Source: Mycolicibacterium sp. YH-1 (GTDB taxonomy: Bacteria; Actinomycetota; Actinomycetes; Mycobacteriales; Mycobacteriaceae). Taken from it: 64,000 bases of DNA. Shown in pieces: positions 1 through 8,239 of the stretch (its first letter is position 1; each line of letters starts with the position of its first letter). The notes beneath the pieces were generated by a model that saw only the letters and a program-made list of their open reading frames with translations, ran no database searches and was not told where the DNA came from. A program made the position numbers and the translations under genes. Location of the stretch: assembly GCF_022557175.1 (NCBI RefSeq), contig NZ_CP092915.1:1054001-1118000 (forward strand), given 5' to 3'.

Positions 1-672
1 CTGTCCTCGTCGGAGCCGGTCAGGATCGGTTGTGTGCAGTGGTGTCCGACGGACTGGGCGGAGCGAGCCGCGGGTGTTGCGCAGGTGCGGGTCGACACCT
101 GGGTGATGCCATCGCACGCGCAGGCCGCGCGGGTCGCCGATGGAAGCCTGGATCTGGCGATCTGCTGGGTGGAGTGCTCCGATCTCGATGCGCTGTCCCT
201 CGACGCGCGGCTGGTCGGGGCCGATCGGCTCTATGCGCTCAGTACCGGAGCGGACACGTCGCAGGTGCAGGCCGGTGATGTGGCGGTGTTGCTGGATGCG
301 GACGAGGCCAGCTGGTCGTCGTGGAATCGGTACGCCGAGCAGTTCGCGCGCGAGACGGGCGCGCACGTGGTCCGTGTGGAGGACGGCGGGGTCACCGGTT
401 CGACATTCTTCGACCACGTCCGGCGCCTGCGGCGACCGGTGCTGAACAATCCCAAGGGGCAGAACGATGTAACGCCGGGTGATCTCACACGGCGGCCGGT
501 GGTAGGCCCGACGCCGATGTGGACGTGGTCACTGGTGTGGCGACGCGGTGAGGACAGTGGTGCGGTGCGCGCCGTCATCGAGGCGTTCACGGCCGACTTG
601 GACCGATCGATGCTGGACGGCCCAGGAGTGTGGCTCCCGGCGCTCGACCCGCATCGGCCGGCCGCGAGCTGA
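1..672 (+). CDS. LysR-family transcriptional regulator, 5' end missing
   Basis: This is the C-terminal effector-binding part of a LysR-type regulator. The frame is open from the first base of the window, so the N-terminal DNA-binding helix-turn-helix lies outside. The visible 223 residues begin with the typical beta strand SEPVRIGCV and carry periplasmic-binding-protein-like features: DGSLDLAICWV, then a late segment about returning to the first lobe. I assign the family from this fold pattern only and cannot name the effector. The 3' end overlaps the tail of the convergent MFS gene by 86 bases. LysR regulators often control an adjacent transporter, but the convergent order gives no direct support here. 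Confidence 0.7.
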   Translation: MSSSEPVRIGCVQWCPTDWAERAAGVAQVRVDTWVMPSHAQAARVADGSLDLAICWVECSDLDALSLDARLVGADRLYALSTGADTSQVQAGDVAVLLDADEASWSSWNRYAEQFARETGAHVVRVEDGGVTGSTFFDHVRRLRRPVLNNPKGQNDVTPGDLTRRPVVGPTPMWTWSLVWRRGEDSGAVRAVIEAFTADLDRSMLDGPGVWLPALDPHRPAAS

Positions 673-1816
673 GGTCGGGACAGCGCACGCGTAGCCACAT
701 CGCGGCGAGCGCCGCCATCGACACCACGACGGCCGAGGTGACGAGTGCGTACCGGAAGCCATCCAGAACCCCTTGGTGCAGAAGGGGAGTCACCACCAGC
801 GGGCCCAGGATCTGGCCGACCGAGTATCCGCTCGTGAGCACGGCAACGGCCCGGGGAAACGCGAGCAGCCGCCCCGCAGCCAACGCGATGGTGCTCACGC
901 CGATGAAGGTGCCGCCGAACAGTACGGCCCCGATCAGGGCGGCCGCCACTCCACCGGCCAAGGCGGGCAACGCTATTCCGACACCCTGAAGGACGAGGGC
1001 CGCTGTGAGCAGCGTCGGGTGCGCCCACCGTGTGCTCGCCCAGGCCCACAGCGCCGCGGACGGTGCGGCGGCCACGCCGACGACGATCCAGGCGCCATTG
1101 CCCAACCATCCCGCTGAGTTCTGTCCGATGGCCGCGACCAGGAACGTGCCCGCGATGATGTAGCCGATGCCCTCGAGTGTGTAACAGGCGAACAATGCGA
1201 CGAACCAGCGACGTGAATCAGGCTGCCGCGTCGGCGAAGTCGCTTCCTCGGGCTGTGCATCCGGCGCGCCCCGCATGTGCCATGCCACCGCTGCGACGAG
1301 CGCAGCAAGACCCGCCGATGTCCACCACGCGGCGCGCCAGCCCGCGGCTGGCAGCAGCAGCACCAGTGCGCCGGACAGGGCAATGCCGACGCCGACGCCA
1401 CCGAAGCCCCACCCGGGCAGCTGCGCAGACCGTCCACGGGCATGGTCGAGCATCCAGTCCACGGCGATGACGAAGAGGACGGCGCTGGCGAATCCGGCGA
1501 CCACTCGGATGGCCAGCCAGGCGATCACGTTGTGCGTCAACGGCATGGCGGCGAGGCTGGCGACGATTGCCGCAAGGGCCATTCGCCAGGTGGCCGTCGT
1601 GCGGACCAGTCGAGGAGCGGCCACGCCTGCCAGGGCGCCCGCCAGGTAGCCGACGTAGTTTGCCGTGGCGAGGCCGCCCGCCGACCCCGGGCTGAGACCG
1701 GCTTGTTCGGTCATCAGCGGCAGGATTGGTGTGTAGACGAATCGTCCGATGCCCATGGCTGCAGCCAGGCCGGCCGCTCCTCGGGCGATGTGTGCGTGCG
1801 CGTGCTGGCGGGACAT
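587..1816 (-). CDS. YbfB/YjiJ-family MFS transporter
   Basis: A 409-residue major facilitator protein, expected in the inner membrane with about 12 helices. The N-terminus reads GIGRFVYTPILPLM followed by AGLSPGSAGGLATANYVGYL, which is characteristic of the YbfB/YjiJ branch; the substrate is unknown for this family. I chose the ATG at 1816 because the family usually begins 10-20 residues before the GIGRF motif. A GTG at 1852 would add 12 polar residues and cannot be excluded. The last 28 codons overlap the 3' end of the convergent LysR gene. The C-terminal tail after WLRVRC is polar and probably cytoplasmic. Confidence 0.8.
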   Translation of the reverse strand: MSRQHAHAHIARGAAGLAAAMGIGRFVYTPILPLMTEQAGLSPGSAGGLATANYVGYLAGALAGVAAPRLVRTTATWRMALAAIVASLAAMPLTHNVIAWLAIRVVAGFASAVLFVIAVDWMLDHARGRSAQLPGWGFGGVGVGIALSGALVLLLPAAGWRAAWWTSAGLAALVAAVAWHMRGAPDAQPEEATSPTRQPDSRRWFVALFACYTLEGIGYIIAGTFLVAAIGQNSAGWLGNGAWIVVGVAAAPSAALWAWASTRWAHPTLLTAALVLQGVGIALPALAGGVAAALIGAVLFGGTFIGVSTIALAAGRLLAFPRAVAVLTSGYSVGQILGPLVVTPLLHQGVLDGFRYALVTSAVVVSMAALAAMWLRVRCPDLSSRPADAGRAPGATLLGRPASIGPSRP

Positions 1817-1901
1817 CCTGCCATCGTCGGCACTGTGCCGCGGCGTCGCCACGACATGTTTGCTTGCAGCTGGAAGGCGTTACCTCACAGCGGGGTTCGA
1901 G

Positions 1902-2546
1902 CTATGGCGTCGGCAGCAGTGGCGGCGGTGGGGGAGACACCACCGGCTGGTACCCGCCCGGCACGGGAGCCGGCGCGGGCGGAGGCCCATCGAAGTATCC
2001 GGGCGGCGGTGGACCGTTCAGCGAGTAGTACCCCTCTGGCAGGGGCGGCCCGCCCTCGTATGAGGCCGTCGGCGCAGGACCGTTGGACGCCGGGTCGGTC
2101 AACGACTGGTATCCGGGTGGCAGCGGCGGTGCCGCGCCGGCACCGGGCGGCGGTGGGGTGGCGGCGGGCATCTCACCGGGAGCCATGCCCTGGAATCCGT
2201 AGGGGTCCTGAGCCTGATGCCAGGCATCCCTGAGGAAGCCAAGCGGGCCGGACGACTTGCCGGACCCGTAGACCTGGTTCGCAACCTCCGGCACCATCGG
2301 CTCACCGACCGGCGGTGGCGCGGGCGGAGGCGCGGGGTCGTCGGCAGCCACGATGACAGGCTGTCCGGGTGCGGGGGGAGGTGCCCCCGGCGTCATCGGC
2401 ACCGGGACCGGCACCGCCGGGTCCACGGGTTCTGCGGCGGCGGGCCCCGCCAGAACCAGCGCGACCAGGCTGACGGCCACGCCTGCCAGCGTCATCCTGG
2501 CGGCGTTCGTGGTCGAGGAGGCGCGGGTGCGCTGTCGTCCAGTCAT
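1902..2546 (-). CDS. Proline-rich secreted protein, unknown function
   Basis: A 214-residue protein with an N-terminal signal peptide: basic start, hydrophobic core VAVSLVALVLAG, and likely cleavage after AAA before EPVDP. The mature part is dominated by proline and glycine (PVPVPMTPG, PPPPGAGAAPPLPPGY) with repeated GYxSL-type elements near the C-terminus. One more structured segment, GPLGFLRDAWHQAQDPYGF, sits in the middle. I recognise no enzymatic domain. It resembles mycobacterial cell-wall-associated proline-rich proteins, and low complexity makes homology calls unsafe. It lies 45 bases downstream of the helicase gene on the same strand and could be read from the same transcript. Confidence 0.75.
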   Translation of the reverse strand: MTGRQRTRASSTTNAARMTLAGVAVSLVALVLAGPAAAEPVDPAVPVPVPMTPGAPPPAPGQPVIVAADDPAPPPAPPPVGEPMVPEVANQVYGSGKSSGPLGFLRDAWHQAQDPYGFQGMAPGEMPAATPPPPGAGAAPPLPPGYQSLTDPASNGPAPTASYEGGPPLPEGYYSLNGPPPPGYFDGPPPAPAPVPGGYQPVVSPPPPPLLPTP

Positions 2547-2591
2547 GAGTGTCGAGGTTAGCGCCTCACGCGGGTCTGTGTGATGTCGTGG

Positions 2592-4241
2592 TCAGATCGC
2601 CGGTCCGAGCAGGTCGTCGGCATCCTTGATGATGTAGCCGTAACCCTGCTCGGCCAGGAAGCGCTGTCGGTGCGCGGCGTACTCGGCGTCCAGGCTGTCC
2701 CGCGAGACCACCGAGTAGAAGATCGCTCCGCCGCCGTCTGCCTTGGGCCGCAGCAACCGGCCCAACCGCTGCGCCTCCTCCTGCCGCGATCCGAAGGTGC
2801 CCGAAACCTGAACCGCCACGGACGCCTCCGGGAGGTCGATGGAGAAGTTGGCCACCTTGGACACGACCAGGGTCTGAATCTCACCGCGGCGGAACTGGTC
2901 GAACAGCAGTTCGCGCTCCGCGTTCTTGGTGGAACCCTGGATCACGGGCGCATTCAGCTCGGTGCCCAGCTCGTCCAGTTGGTCGAGGTAGGCGCCGATC
3001 ACCAGCGTCGGCTCGTCGGGGTGGCGGGCCAGGATCGACTTCACCACCGCGATCTTGGAGTGCGCCGTCGAGCACAACTTGTAGCGTTCCTCGGGCTCGG
3101 AGACGGCGTAGAGCATGCGCTCGTTATCGGTCATCGTCACCCGCACCTCGATGCACTCCGCGGGAGCGATCCAGCCCTGGGCCTCGATGTCCTTCCACGG
3201 GGCGTCGTACCGCTTCGGCCCGATCAGGCTGAAGACATCGCCCTCGCGGCCGTCCTCCCGGATCAGCGTCGCGGTCAGGCCCAGCCGACGCCGGGACTGC
3301 AGGTCGGCGGTCATGCGGAACACCGGCGCGGGCAGCAGGTGCACCTCGTCGTAGATGATCAAGCCCCAGTCGCGGCTGTCGAAGAGTTCCAGGTGGCGGT
3401 ACTCACCCTTCGTACGGCGCGTGATCACCTGGTAGGTGGCGATGGTCACCGGCCGCACCTCCTTGCGTTCACCGGAGTACTCGCCGATCTCCTCCTCGGT
3501 GAGCGAGGTGCGGGCGATCAGCTCGCGCTTCCACTGCCGCCCGGCCACCGTGTTGGTCACGAGGATCAACGTCGTCGCCCCGGCCTTGGCCATCGCCGCG
3601 GCGCCGACGATCGTCTTGCCAGCGCCACACGGCAGCACAACCACCCCGGACCCGCCCGCCCAGAACGAGTCGGTGGCCATCTGCTGGTAGTCGCGCAGAT
3701 CCCAGCCGTCCTGGTCGAGGGTTATCGGATGCGCCTCACCGTTGACGTATCCGGCTAGGTCCTCGGCGGGCCAGCCGATCTTCAGCAGCATCTGCTTGAC
3801 GCGCCCGCGCTCGCTGGGATGGACGAGCACCGTGTCGTCGTCGATGCGGGCGCCGAGCATCGGGGCGATCTTCTTGTGACGGAGGACCTCCTCGAGCACG
3901 GCGCGGTCCAGGCTGACCAGCATCAGACCGTGCACGGGGCTCTTCACCAGCTGCAGGCGGCCGTAACGGGCCATGGTGTCGACGATGTCGACCAGTAGGG
4001 GTTGGGGCACGGCGTACCGCGAGAACGACACGAGCGCGTCGACGACCTGCTCGGCGTCGTGGCCGGCCGCGCGCGCGTTCCACAGCGCCAGGGGAGTGAT
4101 GCGGTAGGTGTGGATGTGCTCGGGTGCGCGCTCCAACTCGGCGAACGGCGCGATGGCCGCCCGCGCGTCACCCGCCAGCTCGTGCTCGACTTCGAGCAGC
4201 ACCGTCTTATCGGACTGCACGATCAGGGGTCCGTCGGTCAT
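2592..4241 (-). CDS. XPB/Ssl2-type DNA repair helicase
   Basis: A 549-residue superfamily 2 DNA helicase, a bacterial XPB (ERCC3) orthologue equivalent to Rv0861c. An N-terminal XPB-type damage-recognition region is followed by helicase lobe 1 with Walker A PCGAGKT (about residues 204-210) and Walker B DEVH (298-301), then the RED motif (328-330) diagnostic of XPB. Lobe 2 contains the motif VI region RLGRLLRPK. Family members unwind DNA 3'-5' and are linked to repair. Length matches the M. tuberculosis protein (about 540). The gene follows the helicase-associated protein 31 bases downstream on the same strand, probably as one operon. Confidence 0.95.
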   Translation of the reverse strand: MTDGPLIVQSDKTVLLEVEHELAGDARAAIAPFAELERAPEHIHTYRITPLALWNARAAGHDAEQVVDALVSFSRYAVPQPLLVDIVDTMARYGRLQLVKSPVHGLMLVSLDRAVLEEVLRHKKIAPMLGARIDDDTVLVHPSERGRVKQMLLKIGWPAEDLAGYVNGEAHPITLDQDGWDLRDYQQMATDSFWAGGSGVVVLPCGAGKTIVGAAAMAKAGATTLILVTNTVAGRQWKRELIARTSLTEEEIGEYSGERKEVRPVTIATYQVITRRTKGEYRHLELFDSRDWGLIIYDEVHLLPAPVFRMTADLQSRRRLGLTATLIREDGREGDVFSLIGPKRYDAPWKDIEAQGWIAPAECIEVRVTMTDNERMLYAVSEPEERYKLCSTAHSKIAVVKSILARHPDEPTLVIGAYLDQLDELGTELNAPVIQGSTKNAERELLFDQFRRGEIQTLVVSKVANFSIDLPEASVAVQVSGTFGSRQEEAQRLGRLLRPKADGGGAIFYSVVSRDSLDAEYAAHRQRFLAEQGYGYIIKDADDLLGPAI

Positions 4242-4272
4242 GCGCGATCTCGCTGGTCGGTCATCTCACCCA

Positions 4273-6531
4273 TTATCCCGACTCGGCCGACACCACCGAC
4301 GTCACGCGGTGAATCGCGAACTCGCGCACCCGGCCCGCCGCCGGGTCATACGCGGTCAGTTGGCCGCCCCGGACGTTGACGGGGGCCACCACCCGTTGCG
4401 TCGCGACACCGGCCGCGTCGACGTAACCGATGACCACCGACGCCTGCCGGTGCGCAGCTGACTGCAGCTGGGCCATCGCCTCCGCGGGGTCCAGCCGCGA
4501 CCCACCGACCGGCGCGGACGCCATCTTGCGCAGCACCGCGACGATCGCTCCGAGGGTCTGTGCGTTCGGCGTCGACAGCGGCCGGTAGCCGCGCCTGCGG
4601 CTCGGGGCCGCCACCCGCGCGCCTCGGGCCCGGATATCGACGATCGTTCCCGACCAGTCCTCGGCGGCGGGTGCGAAGCCTGCCGCGCGCAGGCCGGCGA
4701 GCACGTCGGCGATCGGGGCCGCCGATACCGCCACAGTGGGAGCCAGTGTCCGCATCTCCACGGCCGCCATCGCGGGCGCGGCGACCGCCTGGGCCAACAG
4801 GGTGGGGTCCTCGCACCGGACGAATGACGACGCCATTCCGACCCGCAGCTGGCCGTGGCGTCGCGCGACGTCGTCGATGAGGTAGGTCAGGCCCTGCGGC
4901 ACGGGTGTCTTGGAATGGCGCTCGAACAACGCGTGCAATTCGGCCGCCGTGGACCCGCCGTCGAGTGCCCGCCGGATCGTCGTCTCGCTGATCCGGTACA
5001 CCATCGCCGCGCCAGCCGACTCGACGGTGGCGACCGTTGAGAGTTTCTCCGCCAGATCGCGTTCCAGCGGGCCGGGCACGACGACGGTCAGGTCGGCCTG
5101 GAGGAGGAAGTGGTCGATGGGCTTGGGCAGCACTTTGGTCATCGCCGCCGTGACCTCGTCCTCGGACGCGTCGGTGAGCAGCAGTCGGATCGGCGTGGCG
5201 ATCGCGCCGCGGCCGACGACGCCCATGGCATGCGCCTCGGTGAGCAGCGCCGCGACGGGTGCGAGCTGAAGTCGTGCCGACCACCGCGGCCGTCGCCACG
5301 CCAGCGCCGCGGCGGCACTGGCGGCGTCGACGCCTGCACCGGGCGCCAGGTCCGCGAGAACCTCAAGGAACAAGCGTCGATCCAGCGGTGCGGCGGTCGA
5401 GTACAGGGAGTCGGACAACGCGACATACGGCTTGCCGTCGGGTCCGCGCTCACCGATGAGGCTGGGGCGCGCCGCCAGGTCAAGCCATGTCGAGGCCAGC
5501 AGGTACCAGCGGGTGGCCGTCGAGGACTCGATGAACCGGTCGGCCGCCACCGTGGGAGCCCAGAAGCTGCCCGCCCCGTCGGCGGGTTCGGGGTCGGGCA
5601 GGCCCACCGCGATCAGGCCCGCCGCCGCGGTGACCTCGAGGATCAGCCCGAGGCGTTGCTCGTCGATGCCGGTCGCCTTGGTGAGTCGCTTGGCCTCGCG
5701 CACCCCGAGACCGCCGTTGCGCAGTTCGGGCACCGGTGCGTCCGACATCGCCTCCAGCACCACCTCGACCTCGCGCAGCATGTCGATGGCCGCACCCGCG
5801 GCGGTCGCGTCGGCGTCGGCGGGCTTCATCGTGGTCACGACGGGGTCGGGCGGATCGATTCCGCTCGGGCCGATCTGCTGGCCACGCATCACCTGGCCGA
5901 CCAGGCGCGGCAGGATCACGGTGTCGTCGTCAACCTGTCGCAGCAGGCCCGCCGCAAGCAGCCGCTGCACGGGGCGTTCGGGTGGTGTGCCGGGCGCGGC
6001 GTCCTTGGTCCGTCCGACGGGGGACCCGTCGACCAGGCGCTCCAGCAGATCGCGTTCCGCGGCACCCAGGCTCGAGAGGCGGTCAGCGATGGTGGCGGCG
6101 TCAGTGTCGGCGGACTCCAGGGTGACCTGGCCCGGGTACCACGGCAGACCCGACGTGGCCTCGGCCGTGACGCGGATGGCGGGATCGCCCCACACGAGGG
6201 CACGGCTTCGCAGACCATCGATGGCCGCCGTGATCTGCGCGGCGGTGTGTTTGCCCCCGCCGAACGTCGCGAGCAACTTGGCCACGGGCACCGCCGCGGC
6301 GTCGGCTTGCAGCAGCAATAGCGCGTCCAAGACGGCCAGGTGCAGAAAGTCGAGGTCGTCGGTGGCGGCCTTCACCGACTGTCGGGACTGCGCCCTGGCG
6401 GCCAGGGCCGCGATCGAGCCGGGCGGCGGCTGTGTGAGGTCGGGTCGCAACTCCAGCAGTCGGATCAGCTGTTCGTCGGACAGGTCGGCCAACCAGGCGC
6501 CCAACGGTATCGCGGAGTTGGGTTCGGTCAT
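4273..6531 (-). CDS. Helicase-associated protein, XPB N-terminal/Helicase_C_3 type
   Basis: A 752-residue protein equivalent to Rv0862c. It has no Walker motifs and is not a helicase by itself. The N-terminal region SIPLGAWLADLSDEQL-type sequence (actual SAIPLGAWLADLSDEQLIRL) begins a long helical region. The segment ALFERHSKTPVPQGLTYLID, about two thirds along, matches the Helicase_C_3 (XPB/Ssl2 N-terminal-like) domain. I chose the ATG at 6531; an upstream in-frame extension to 6774 would run over the opposite-strand small gene and is low in expected content. Its fixed position upstream of the XPB gene suggests a partner or accessory role, which is inference. Confidence 0.85.
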   Translation of the reverse strand: MTEPNSAIPLGAWLADLSDEQLIRLLELRPDLTQPPPGSIAALAARAQSRQSVKAATDDLDFLHLAVLDALLLLQADAAAVPVAKLLATFGGGKHTAAQITAAIDGLRSRALVWGDPAIRVTAEATSGLPWYPGQVTLESADTDAATIADRLSSLGAAERDLLERLVDGSPVGRTKDAAPGTPPERPVQRLLAAGLLRQVDDDTVILPRLVGQVMRGQQIGPSGIDPPDPVVTTMKPADADATAAGAAIDMLREVEVVLEAMSDAPVPELRNGGLGVREAKRLTKATGIDEQRLGLILEVTAAAGLIAVGLPDPEPADGAGSFWAPTVAADRFIESSTATRWYLLASTWLDLAARPSLIGERGPDGKPYVALSDSLYSTAAPLDRRLFLEVLADLAPGAGVDAASAAAALAWRRPRWSARLQLAPVAALLTEAHAMGVVGRGAIATPIRLLLTDASEDEVTAAMTKVLPKPIDHFLLQADLTVVVPGPLERDLAEKLSTVATVESAGAAMVYRISETTIRRALDGGSTAAELHALFERHSKTPVPQGLTYLIDDVARRHGQLRVGMASSFVRCEDPTLLAQAVAAPAMAAVEMRTLAPTVAVSAAPIADVLAGLRAAGFAPAAEDWSGTIVDIRARGARVAAPSRRRGYRPLSTPNAQTLGAIVAVLRKMASAPVGGSRLDPAEAMAQLQSAAHRQASVVIGYVDAAGVATQRVVAPVNVRGGQLTAYDPAAGRVREFAIHRVTSVVSAESG

Positions 6532-6597
6532 TGACCACCAGCCTAAGCCAGCCGACCGGTCTCGCCTGTCATCGATGCGCCTGTCACAATGTGGGGC

Positions 6598-6798
6598 GTG
6601 GCTGACAAGAAGGCTAATGACAAGGCCCAGAAGCACTACGTCGACAACGGCTGGCCGGCCGTCGAGGACGGCGATCACGCCGTCAGCGAACTCGCGACCG
6701 ACCGCACCGGCGCTCTGTCGCCCTTCGGCGAGGTGACGTTCCCGCTGCCCGCTGAGCAGCTGCCGTATATGCACCCGGTCACCGTCGTCAACAGATAG
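6598..6798 (+). CDS. Small conserved actinobacterial protein (Rv0863-like)
   Basis: A 66-residue protein beginning [20 protein letters not shown]. It occupies the position of Rv0863, divergent from the helicase-associated gene and two bases before moaC. I used the GTG at 6598 because it places the polar start right at the conserved-looking region; an ATG at 6589 would add three residues. Function is unknown and no domain is recognised. The tight spacing implies co-transcription with the molybdopterin genes. Confidence 0.65.
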   Translation: MADKKANDKAQKHYVDNGWPAVEDGDHAVSELATDRTGALSPFGEVTFPLPAEQLPYMHPVTVVNR

Positions 6799-6800
6799 CC

Positions 6801-7283
6801 GTGGCCGCCCAACCGCATCGGCTTTCGCACCTGGACGAATCGGGCGCGGCGCACATGGTCGACGTCACCGGCAAGGACGCGACCCGACGCACCGCCGTCG
6901 CGACGGGAACACTGCGCACCCGCGCCGACGTCGTCGAACTCATCGCATCCGGCGGACTGCCCAAGGGCGACGCGCTGGCAACCGCGCGCATCGCCGGCAT
7001 TCTCGCGGCCAAGCGCACAAGCGACCTCATCCCGCTGTGCCACCAGCTCGCACTCACCGGCGTCGACGTCGAGTTCTCCATCGGCACAACCGATGTCGAC
7101 ATCACCGCGACGGTGCGCACCACCGACCGCACGGGCGTCGAGATGGAGGCACTCACCGCGGTGAGCGTGGCCGCGCTGACGCTCTACGACATGCTCAAGG
7201 CCGTCGACCCGGCCGCCATCATCGATGGCATCGCCGTGGTGCGCAAAGACGGCGGCAAGACCGGGGCCTGGGAGCGGCAGTGA
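6801..7283 (+). CDS. moaC: Cyclic pyranopterin monophosphate synthase MoaC
   Basis: MoaC acts with MoaA to make cyclic pyranopterin monophosphate, the first intermediate of molybdenum cofactor. The 160-residue protein shows the family landmarks [16 protein letters not shown] at the N-terminus, [13 protein letters not shown] in the middle, and [20 protein letters not shown] with the catalytic region near KDGGKTGAW at the end. The GTG start at 6801 lies three bases after the preceding stop. It heads a moaC-mog-moaE operon (Rv0864-Rv0866 order), while moaA and moaD are on the other strand beyond rpfA. Confidence 0.96.
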   Translation: MAAQPHRLSHLDESGAAHMVDVTGKDATRRTAVATGTLRTRADVVELIASGGLPKGDALATARIAGILAAKRTSDLIPLCHQLALTGVDVEFSIGTTDVDITATVRTTDRTGVEMEALTAVSVAALTLYDMLKAVDPAAIIDGIAVVRKDGGKTGAWERQ

Positions 7284-7308
7284 CGGCCGCTCGCGCGCAG
7301 AGCCGTCG

Positions 7309-7791
7309 ATGACACCTCGCACCGCCCGGGTCATCATCGCCTCGACCCGCGCCGCTGCCGGCGTCTACGAGGACCGCACCGGTCCCGTCATCGTCGACTG
7401 GCTCACCCAGCGTGGTTTCGATGTGGCGCCCCCGACCGTAGTGTCCGACGGTGTCGCGGTCAGCCGGGCGCTGATCGGTGCTGTCAGCGAGCGGGTCAAC
7501 CTGATCCTGACCTCTGGTGGCACGGGTATCTCGCCCACCGACGGGACCGCCGATGCGACCGCGGTGATCGTCGACTACGAGATTCCCGGGCTAGCCGATG
7601 CCATTCGGCGCTCCGGACTGCCGCATGTGCCCACCTCCGTGCTGTCACGCGGAGTGTGCGGAGTGCGGGACGGGACGCTCATTGTGAACCTGCCGGGCTC
7701 TCCCGGCGGCGTGAAGGACGGGCTCGGCGTCCTCGCCGATGTGCTCGAGCACGCCCTCGACCAACTCTCTGGAGGGGACCACCCACGATGA
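7309..7791 (+). CDS. mog: Molybdopterin adenylyltransferase (Mog/MoaB family)
   Basis: A 160-residue protein of the MogA/MoaB family that adenylylates molybdopterin before molybdenum insertion. The visible signature is [20 protein letters not shown], and the C-terminal [13 protein letters not shown] loop binds the pterin. I chose the ATG at 7309, 25 bases after moaC, because it gives the standard start [13 protein letters not shown]; the longer frame reads through moaC. The stop overlaps the moaE start as ATGA, so the two are translationally coupled. Confidence 0.93.
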   Translation: MTPRTARVIIASTRAAAGVYEDRTGPVIVDWLTQRGFDVAPPTVVSDGVAVSRALIGAVSERVNLILTSGGTGISPTDGTADATAVIVDYEIPGLADAIRRSGLPHVPTSVLSRGVCGVRDGTLIVNLPGSPGGVKDGLGVLADVLEHALDQLSGGDHPR

Positions 7792-8213
7792 CCGAAGTGC
7801 TGCGCGTCGCGCTCACCGAGGAGACGATCGACCTTGCCGAGTACGAGGCACTGGTCTCCCACGAGGCCGCAGGGGCCGTGGTCGGATTCTCCGGTGTGGT
7901 GCGCGATCACGATGGAGGACGAAGCGTCGTCCGGTTGGAGTACTCGGCACACCCGACCGCGCTGCAGACTCTGACCGAGGTGGCCCAGGAGATCGCCAGC
8001 GGCTGCCAGGGCGTCCGTGCGATCGCAGTGAGCCACCGCATCGGCACCCTGCACATCGGTGATGCGGCGTTGGTCGCCGCTGTGTCCGCCGATCACCGGA
8101 AGGCCGCATTCGAGACGTGCGCGCTGCTCGTCGACACCGTCAAGGAGCGGCTACCGGTGTGGAAGCACCAGTACTTCTCCGACGGCACCGAGGAGTGGGT
8201 CGGCTCGGCCTAA
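7788..8213 (+). CDS. moaE: Molybdopterin synthase catalytic subunit MoaE
   Basis: MoaE is the large subunit of molybdopterin synthase; it transfers sulfur from thiocarboxylated MoaD to cyclic pyranopterin monophosphate. The 141-residue protein has [16 protein letters not shown] near the N-terminus, the family motif [17 protein letters not shown], and the C-terminal [17 protein letters not shown] with the conserved lysine. Its ATG overlaps the mog stop by four bases. The partner MoaD is encoded about 1.9 kb away on the other strand, beyond rpfA. Confidence 0.96.
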   Translation: MTEVLRVALTEETIDLAEYEALVSHEAAGAVVGFSGVVRDHDGGRSVVRLEYSAHPTALQTLTEVAQEIASGCQGVRAIAVSHRIGTLHIGDAALVAAVSADHRKAAFETCALLVDTVKERLPVWKHQYFSDGTEEWVGSA

Positions 8214-8239
8214 CCGCGCGCCGACCCACCCCTGCGTGA

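Noticed and set aside
2580..6321. Long plus-strand frames opposite the helicase and helicase-associated genes
   Set aside because: Antisense frames with biased composition; the minus-strand genes have clear motifs and synteny.
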